Assembly: GCA_012799115.1 (NCBI GenBank)
Contig: JAAZLY010000061.1
Coordinates: 1-32,566 of the forward strand
DNA from: Bacillota bacterium
Lineage (GTDB): Bacteria; Bacillota; Limnochordia; Darwinibacteriales; Darwinibacteriaceae
Reading direction: 5' to 3'
Length of the DNA: 32,566 nt
Below, one piece after another: positions 26,498 to 32,566 of this stretch. How positions within the stretch are numbered: the stretch's first letter is position 1; every line of letters starts with the position of its first letter. A program made the position numbers and the translations under genes. A model generated the notes under the pieces. The model worked only from the letters and a program-made list of their open reading frames with translations. It was not told where the DNA came from and did not search any database.

Positions 26498-29400
26498 ACC
26501 AATTCCTCCTCAGCCCACTTGATTTGACTACCTGTAGTCTCCCCAAATGTAGCAACATCATGAAGTCCTTGACAATAGGATTGCTGCGTACACAAGGCGC
26601 AGTCGTCTGCTATCGGAAAGGCCTCAACACCTACTTCGGAGCCTTGAATGATGGCAGTACAAGTTGTAATCAACCACTGTTCCGTACGATCCGCATCTAA
26701 CTCTGGGGCATCTAGAGCATACAGTTGATTCGGTATCAAAAAGTAGGCTTGGGAACGATGCACCGGAAGTCCAAACTCCCTGGCCACCGCCCAGGCATAG
26801 AGGCGAAGTTGCACGGCGTAACTCTCACCAACCTCAGCAACTTGTCCAGCTTTGATCCAGTTCGACTTAAAATCAACAATCTCAACGCCATCCCCATCGA
26901 CAACGACCTGATCCACGAGGCCATTGATGAAGAAGTCTCCTGCAGGTGTAATGAATTCATACTCATGGAAGATCTGCTGATCGTTGCCTTCTTCTGCAGC
27001 GGCCTGAACACGCTGGAAAAAACTACTGTTTAAATAGGGCAGAATGATTTCTTCAATCTGGCGCTTTTGCCTTGAACTCAGTTCGAGGCCCTCCATCGCA
27101 GCTGCGTATTCTACCAAGGTAGCTAAATCCTCTGGGCGGCGGATCTGCTCAACCACCCTATGAACGATATTGCCTCGCTCCGTTCCACTTAGGCTGGACT
27201 GCGTTTGAGGAGTCACACTGTGGGAATCCTTCCTCTGACGTTCTGGCATGCCTAAAATATAGCGCAAATAGTAGTAGCGAGGGCAGCGAGCATAGTTCAT
27301 CAAGGACGTCACCGAAAACGATACCTGGTGATAATGGGGCGCCAGTGGCTCGTAACGTGGGAAGGATGGTTGCCTGACTTCTCCCACAGGGGGTTTCTCA
27401 CCAAGGGGAGGCAATACACCTGGCACTTCAACATATAGGTTCGGGGGTATCTCATCTAGATTCTGCTTTAACCAGGTCCACCAGCTGTCCTGGTAGCACT
27501 TACCATCCCGAGCTGAAAAATAGAACCTCTCCTCTGCCCGAGTCATGGCGACATACAAGAGACGCTTAGCTTCACTGAGTTCGGCCTGTTTTTCTTCTTC
27601 TAGCAAGAAGTCATGGCTGGCCATGCCCTTATAGGCCAGACCAAGATCAGGGTGGTAGAGTACCTTACTTGACTGGCTTCGCCTCACGTTTGCATTCGTA
27701 TCAGGCAAAAACACTACTGGGAACTCAAGGCCCTTGGAACCATGGATCGTCCGCAACACAACGACATCTGCGTGCTCTGCATCGAGGAGGGCCTCTCCTT
27801 CCTTTTCCCCATCTTGAACCATCAGTCGCAGAAATCGGGACTGTTCGGGAATAGTGTAGATATCCTTTGCGTAAAGATCCCAGCTCTTCTCTAGGAACTT
27901 CTCTATGTTGGCCACCTTCTGGGGACCAAAGGGAAGGCGCCAGGTACGTGCCACATAGTCTGTCCGCTCCAGAAGGCTTGTGATCACCTCAGGAGCTGGT
28001 CGATGCTGAGCCAAAGAGCGCAGGAAGGTATAGTCTTCATGGGATTGTGCAAGTGATTGCTGTTCTAGAGGCGTTAGTTTGTCTGTGTGACCTTGCCTTA
28101 ACCAATAGAGACCCTCGTCGGAGATCAGGTAAAAAGGCGAGCGTAAGACAGCGAGCCTGGCCACTTCGTCTTCGGGGTCTTCGAGCCAGCGAAAGTAGTG
28201 AAGTACGTCCTGGATCTCCTGTCGCGAGTAAAATCCACGTCCACCCAAATTCACATAGGGAACGCCTACTTCCTTAAGTGCCCGTTCGTAGATGTGCACG
28301 TTGGTCATGGCTCGAAACAAAATGGAGATCTCCTCGTACTTGTATTCTCCCCCATCGACCAACTCCCGGATCTTCAAGGCTATTTGCTCTGCCTCCAACG
28401 CTCGGGCCTCATCCGCTAAATGATCTCCTGTAGGCGTGCACAAAATATGGAAACAGGGACCTCCTGCCGCCTCCTTAGCGGCTAAGCTCTCTTCAAAACC
28501 GATGGACTCACCTGCCAAGAGTTGTCCAAAGAAAAGGTTGACAAAGTGAATGAGCTCGGGACGAGAACGAAAGTTCTCCTCCAAAAACACATTCATGCCC
28601 GTGGCGGCAATCTCCTCTTTCGTCTGGACAAAAACACCCACGTCTGCCCCGCGGAAACGATAGATGGATTGCTTCGGATCTCCAACGACAAACAGTGTGG
28701 CTCCTTCGCTGACAAGAGTATCAACAATCTTCTTCTGCAAAGGATTGGTGTCTTGGAACTCATCCACCATAAGATGTTCAAAGGGGTAGTCTGCACGAAC
28801 TTGTGGGTCTTGCAGGAGTTTGTAGGTAAGCTGCTCGAGATCGTTGTAATCCACAACACCAAAGAGCCTTTTGCGCTCCTCGAAGCGACCGTGGATCTCC
28901 TTGAGGACTTCTGACAAGTAGGCGACAATCTCCTGACCCTTCTTCTCCTTAATTGTCTGTTCGGCCACCTCCAGCCAGTCCTTCAGCTCCTTGGTTTGTT
29001 CCGCCAGTTTTCCACGGATACGGCGTACGAGCGTAGATAAGGTGGCTAGGGCCTCTAGACGAAGTTCATCATCGGGAAAATGCAGATGTTCCGCTAACCG
29101 AGGCCACTCCTCTTTGATCTCAGATAAGGCGTTCCTTTGTACTTCCGTTGTAGGATGTAGCAAAAGCACTTGTTCCGTTGCGTGACGAATCTGAGAAAGG
29201 GGAAACTCAGTCTCCCTGGCAACTCCCTTAGGGGGATCGAAGTTAGGTTCTCCCATCCGCAGCATGCCTTCGTAGAGTTCCAGAACTAACTTGGCAATCT
29301 CCTTCGGTGTTCCTAGTTCTTCAGGGGCGTCTGTTTCTCCCACGACCTCATCGATGGTTTCAGATAACATCACTCTCGATTCCCACTCTTCGGCAACCCG

Positions 29401-29724
29401 AAAGCGGGGATCCATGCGCGCCTGAAGAGGGTGTTCCTGAATGATCCGTTGGCACAGGCTGTGAATGGTGGAGATTTGAGCCTGCTCTAAACTCTCAATC
29501 AGGTCGGGACGTTTGTCCCGCAGACGGTCCTTCATTTCCTGGGCTGCTTTCTTCGTAAAGGTCACAGCTGCGATTTGCTCGATTGGCGTCCCCGTATCAA
29601 GGAGATGGAGGTAACGCTCTACAAGAACTCTAGTTTTTCCCGAACCCGCGCCGGCGGTGACTGCCAAGGGACAATGCACCGTCGTTATCGCCTTTCGTTG
29701 ACTCGGTGTTGGTTCAAAAGCCAT
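26494..29724 (-). CDS. addA: Helicase-nuclease subunit AddA (UvrD/RecB family)
   Basis: PSQRKAITTVHCPLAVTAGAGSGKTRVLVERYL (Walker A), LMVDEFQDTNPLQKKIV, VVGDPKQSIYRFRGADVGVF, IHGSKGLEFPVVFLP; C-terminal PDDEXK nuclease GLVDQVVVDGDGVEIVDFKSN. Confidence 0.95.
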   Translation of the reverse strand: MAFEPTPSQRKAITTVHCPLAVTAGAGSGKTRVLVERYLHLLDTGTPIEQIAAVTFTKKAAQEMKDRLRDKRPDLIESLEQAQISTIHSLCQRIIQEHPLQARMDPRFRVAEEWESRVMLSETIDEVVGETDAPEELGTPKEIAKLVLELYEGMLRMGEPNFDPPKGVARETEFPLSQIRHATEQVLLLHPTTEVQRNALSEIKEEWPRLAEHLHFPDDELRLEALATLSTLVRRIRGKLAEQTKELKDWLEVAEQTIKEKKGQEIVAYLSEVLKEIHGRFEERKRLFGVVDYNDLEQLTYKLLQDPQVRADYPFEHLMVDEFQDTNPLQKKIVDTLVSEGATLFVVGDPKQSIYRFRGADVGVFVQTKEEIAATGMNVFLEENFRSRPELIHFVNLFFGQLLAGESIGFEESLAAKEAAGGPCFHILCTPTGDHLADEARALEAEQIALKIRELVDGGEYKYEEISILFRAMTNVHIYERALKEVGVPYVNLGGRGFYSRQEIQDVLHYFRWLEDPEDEVARLAVLRSPFYLISDEGLYWLRQGHTDKLTPLEQQSLAQSHEDYTFLRSLAQHRPAPEVITSLLERTDYVARTWRLPFGPQKVANIEKFLEKSWDLYAKDIYTIPEQSRFLRLMVQDGEKEGEALLDAEHADVVVLRTIHGSKGLEFPVVFLPDTNANVRRSQSSKVLYHPDLGLAYKGMASHDFLLEEEKQAELSEAKRLLYVAMTRAEERFYFSARDGKCYQDSWWTWLKQNLDEIPPNLYVEVPGVLPPLGEKPPVGEVRQPSFPRYEPLAPHYHQVSFSVTSLMNYARCPRYYYLRYILGMPERQRKDSHSVTPQTQSSLSGTERGNIVHRVVEQIRRPEDLATLVEYAAAMEGLELSSRQKRQIEEIILPYLNSSFFQRVQAAAEEGNDQQIFHEYEFITPAGDFFINGLVDQVVVDGDGVEIVDFKSNWIKAGQVAEVGESYAVQLRLYAWAVAREFGLPVHRSQAYFLIPNQLYALDAPELDADRTEQWLITTCTAIIQGSEVGVEAFPIADDCALCTQQSYCQGLHDVATFGETTGSQIKWAEEELV

Positions 29725-32171
29725 TACGATCCGACCTCCTTTCGACAAATGCCCTGAAAGGCACAAAAACTACAGATCCTAGGGCTCACTGGCTCAATGG
29801 GAAACTCCCCCTGCAAGATGCGCCAGATATGTCTTTGTAGGACTTCCGCAAACTTCTCATTCTGGTCTTGAAAGCTCTCTTCATCAAGGACGTTCTTTCC
29901 CCTGGTGACATCGAGAGTCTTCGCGTAGTCTGCATGAAAGATGCCTTTCCTGCTTCGATCTCCAATCACATAATAGGCCGCTCCGACATTCAGACCCCCA
30001 GGCAAGATATCCCGGGCGGCCAGGAGGTAGGCGGCGATTTGTACATCCTTACCCTCCATCATCGAATTGATCTGAGGCGCGCTTCCCGTCTTGTAATCAT
30101 AGAGCACGTAAGCTCCATCGGCATTGCCATCAATCCTGTCAATACGTCCCCTCAAGGCGACGGGCCCCTTGGGAGTGTCGATGGCTAGACCTTGGAACCG
30201 CCTCTCCAAGTAGTGCGGTCGAAAACCCCGCTGGACCAAGCTCAAGTCATGGCGGATGAAGTTGCGCATAGTACGAATGCGTGTACTAGAGGGGCTAACC
30301 CCCTCTTTGGCATATTCGCTGCGCAACAAACCCTCGATTTTTCCTTGTGCATCATCGACCAAGGGAAGTGGCCCTTCTAGATACTCCTCCCAAAAGGCCT
30401 GTAACGCATGGTGTATGAAGTTGCCATGCTCCCTCGCATCCAGTTCTAAGGATGCTTCTTCATCAGGCGTGAGTTTCAAGACATAGCTACAGAAGAATTG
30501 ATAGGGACAGTTGGCATAGCTATTCAACTGTGAAACAGTGAGCCCCTCATGGAGAACCCTTTCTTGCAGTTGTTTGAGGAGCTGGTCGTCCTTCAGAAAA
30601 CCGCGACCAAGAAAGAGGGATGGTTGATGGTCTGCTTCTGGCAACAGTACTGGGCTTACACCCTTTTCGCTTGGTAGAATCGTTGCGGGTAGGTTCAACT
30701 TCCCCTCCCTATCCACCTCAGGATAGAAAAGATGCAGGTTCTTCGCCCCATGTGTCAATCGTTCATAGAGCTGGCTTGCCGCTAAATTGGGTCTGGACTT
30801 CGTCAACCAATGGGCGCTCTTTCGCTGTGGGAACTGCCCTTCTACTAGGCCGCCTACATAGAGATGATCGTAGGTATACGCTCCGAGCTGTTCAATACTC
30901 ATCATCTGTACTTGCTCGGCAAAAACCCTTCTGCCTTGGATCTTATAACTATCTAACAGACTCTCAAAAAGCCAGATAAACTGCTCTGGGCTAATCGTCC
31001 AATGACAGTCTCTTATGCTGCGGGCAATGGTCTGCATTCCATCCCAGGCTTTCACTAGCTCGGCCCAGTTCTCCAAATTGTCCTGGGGCATAACCCAACG
31101 CTCTGGCTGAAGCTCATCTAGCATCTGCTCCAGCCATAGACCGTAAGCTGCGAGGGGTCTGCTGACAAGCTCGCTGGTGGCCTCGGTTAGAATGCCTAAC
31201 ACTTCGTTCCAACCTGATTGGGAGCCGAGATAGTTGCGCCAGGCCGGAAGCCCCTTTAAGGGAGGCGCCAGCCGAAGGCTTCGATGCTCCTCAGCTGTCA
31301 AACCATAGGGAAATCCCCACCCGGGGGCGGTGAGAAGTTCTAGATGATGTTTGTGCCATCCCTGCAGTTCAGCGAGGAGGGTTGTGAGGAGAGTCTTCCC
31401 CAAAGGAGTGTTGCGCAAGCTCACTTCAGGAGCCCGCCAGGGAATTTTCAACTTGGCGAAGACGGAAATTACAATCGGTAGATACTGTCCGAGACTGGGG
31501 AAAGCGACCCCTAGTTTGTCCAGGGGCACACCGGCCTCAATATCCATCCGTAAAGCCTGGCCGATCATTTCTACTTCATCTACCGGATCAGTTGCTTTAC
31601 GCACTTCAATGGAGGAAGCGGGCACATCGGGCCAAGACGTTTCCAGAACTCGTCCCTTTGCCAAATGATCGATAAGTTCTTGTTCTAAAGGACTCAGCTC
31701 AGCTAGGCCCTGTAGTCGAATCGTTCGAATCTCGGGTAGCACTCTTGTTTCCTTAACGAGCTGCAAAGAACGCCTGATTTGACCGGCAGCACTGAGAACA
31801 CCCTTATCGTTCAGAACGTCTTGGTAACTAGCATGTAGCAGAAATAGTTCAATCTGGCCTTCTTGAGGCATCTGGCCGAATATATCCTCGCCAAGATCGA
31901 GTTGGCGAAAAAGCCACTTGAGCTCCTGTTTGAATCCTGGGTAATGAGCAATAGGGCCAAAAAAATTCAGAACTGTAGCATGCCTCTCCACACTCTGCCA
32001 AATGGCCAACTCTTCTTGGATTTCATCCTCTTTATAAGAAACAAGACCCTCTTTGAGGATCTGGGCAACTAACCCAGGAATGGTTGTAACCTGAGCAGGT
32101 ACTCCTTCCTGGGATAGACTACGCCTAAAATTGCGTACATAATAACTGGGGACTATGTATAAACAAGTCAT
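29724..32171 (-). CDS. addB: Helicase-nuclease subunit AddB-like (short, no N-terminal P-loop region)
   Basis: Adjacent to addA; C-terminal nuclease with SQLNSYANCPYQFFCSYVLKL, LRGRIDRIDGNADGAYVLYDYKTGS and RICSFCAFQGICRKEVGS (CxxCx5C). Confidence 0.88.
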   Translation of the reverse strand: MTCLYIVPSYYVRNFRRSLSQEGVPAQVTTIPGLVAQILKEGLVSYKEDEIQEELAIWQSVERHATVLNFFGPIAHYPGFKQELKWLFRQLDLGEDIFGQMPQEGQIELFLLHASYQDVLNDKGVLSAAGQIRRSLQLVKETRVLPEIRTIRLQGLAELSPLEQELIDHLAKGRVLETSWPDVPASSIEVRKATDPVDEVEMIGQALRMDIEAGVPLDKLGVAFPSLGQYLPIVISVFAKLKIPWRAPEVSLRNTPLGKTLLTTLLAELQGWHKHHLELLTAPGWGFPYGLTAEEHRSLRLAPPLKGLPAWRNYLGSQSGWNEVLGILTEATSELVSRPLAAYGLWLEQMLDELQPERWVMPQDNLENWAELVKAWDGMQTIARSIRDCHWTISPEQFIWLFESLLDSYKIQGRRVFAEQVQMMSIEQLGAYTYDHLYVGGLVEGQFPQRKSAHWLTKSRPNLAASQLYERLTHGAKNLHLFYPEVDREGKLNLPATILPSEKGVSPVLLPEADHQPSLFLGRGFLKDDQLLKQLQERVLHEGLTVSQLNSYANCPYQFFCSYVLKLTPDEEASLELDAREHGNFIHHALQAFWEEYLEGPLPLVDDAQGKIEGLLRSEYAKEGVSPSSTRIRTMRNFIRHDLSLVQRGFRPHYLERRFQGLAIDTPKGPVALRGRIDRIDGNADGAYVLYDYKTGSAPQINSMMEGKDVQIAAYLLAARDILPGGLNVGAAYYVIGDRSRKGIFHADYAKTLDVTRGKNVLDEESFQDQNEKFAEVLQRHIWRILQGEFPIEPVSPRICSFCAFQGICRKEVGS

Positions 32172-32183
32172 CGTTTCGCCCTC

Positions 32184-32566
32184 CTATAATAAGAGCTCCT
32201 CAATGATCTGGGCCACTCCATCCTGATCGTTCGATGGAGCAATTCGCTTCGCCATGGCTTTGAGCTGATCTGCACCATTGTCCATAGCAATTCCCATACC
32301 CGCCCAAGCGATCATTTCCAGATCATTAACATTATCACCGATGGCAATCACTTGACTAGCGTCAAAGCCTAGTTTCTCCACCACAAAGGCCAGACCAGCT
32401 CCTTTGCTACATTGCCTGGGGAGAAGTTCAATGCCCCGCCAAACATTTCTCGTGGTACTAAACAAAAGGGCAGTTAGGGATTCCTCATAGCGACCCCTAT
32501 ACTCGTCAAGAAAAGCATCGACTCTACTAGTCTCATCGATCAAAGAAATGCGGATTGGGGGAGTAA
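32184..32566 (-). CDS. HAD-superfamily (Cof-type) hydrolase, partial (5' end beyond the right edge)
   Basis: KGAGLAFVVEKLGFDASQVIAIGDNVNDLEMIAWAGMGIAMDNGADQLKAMAKRIAPSNDQDGVAQII; frame stays open to the window edge (...TPPIRISLIDETS). Confidence 0.9.
   Translation of the reverse strand, partial: TPPIRISLIDETSRVDAFLDEYRGRYEESLTALLFSTTRNVWRGIELLPRQCSKGAGLAFVVEKLGFDASQVIAIGDNVNDLEMIAWAGMGIAMDNGADQLKAMAKRIAPSNDQDGVAQIIEELLL

Overview
32.6 kb gene-dense chromosomal window, probably from a spore-forming Firmicutes-type bacterium (whiA, cwlD, cggR, yvcK, cdaA-cdaR-glmM, glpP and dnaD-like genes present). Nearly everything is on the minus strand in overlapping operon-like runs. The only plus-strand genes are an amino-acid ABC substrate-binding protein and a permease with no ATPase gene beside them. 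Content is mainly central carbon and amino-sugar metabolism (gap/cggR, nagA-nagB-yvcK, glmM, glpK/glpP, deoC), envelope functions (alr, cdaA/cdaR, cwlD, VanW), a small primosome-like pair, two M16 peptidases and AddAB. I see no CRISPR array, rRNA, tRNA, transposon or prophage. Main points for follow-up: (1) a CggR-type operator upstream of cggR, plus evidence that cggR starts at a non-canonical codon; (2) hairpins that would occlude the ribosome-binding site at four gene junctions (glucodextranase-C-like gene, glpK, cwlD, vanW); (3) an AddAB pair in which both subunits carry Cas4/AddB-type cysteine motifs and AddB lacks the N-terminal P-loop region; (4) a minimal DnaD-domain/helicase-loader pair next to an anchored glycan-binding-like protein; (5) an ABC transporter without an ATPase. 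No computation or database search was run; family names come from recognition of motifs and overall sequence.
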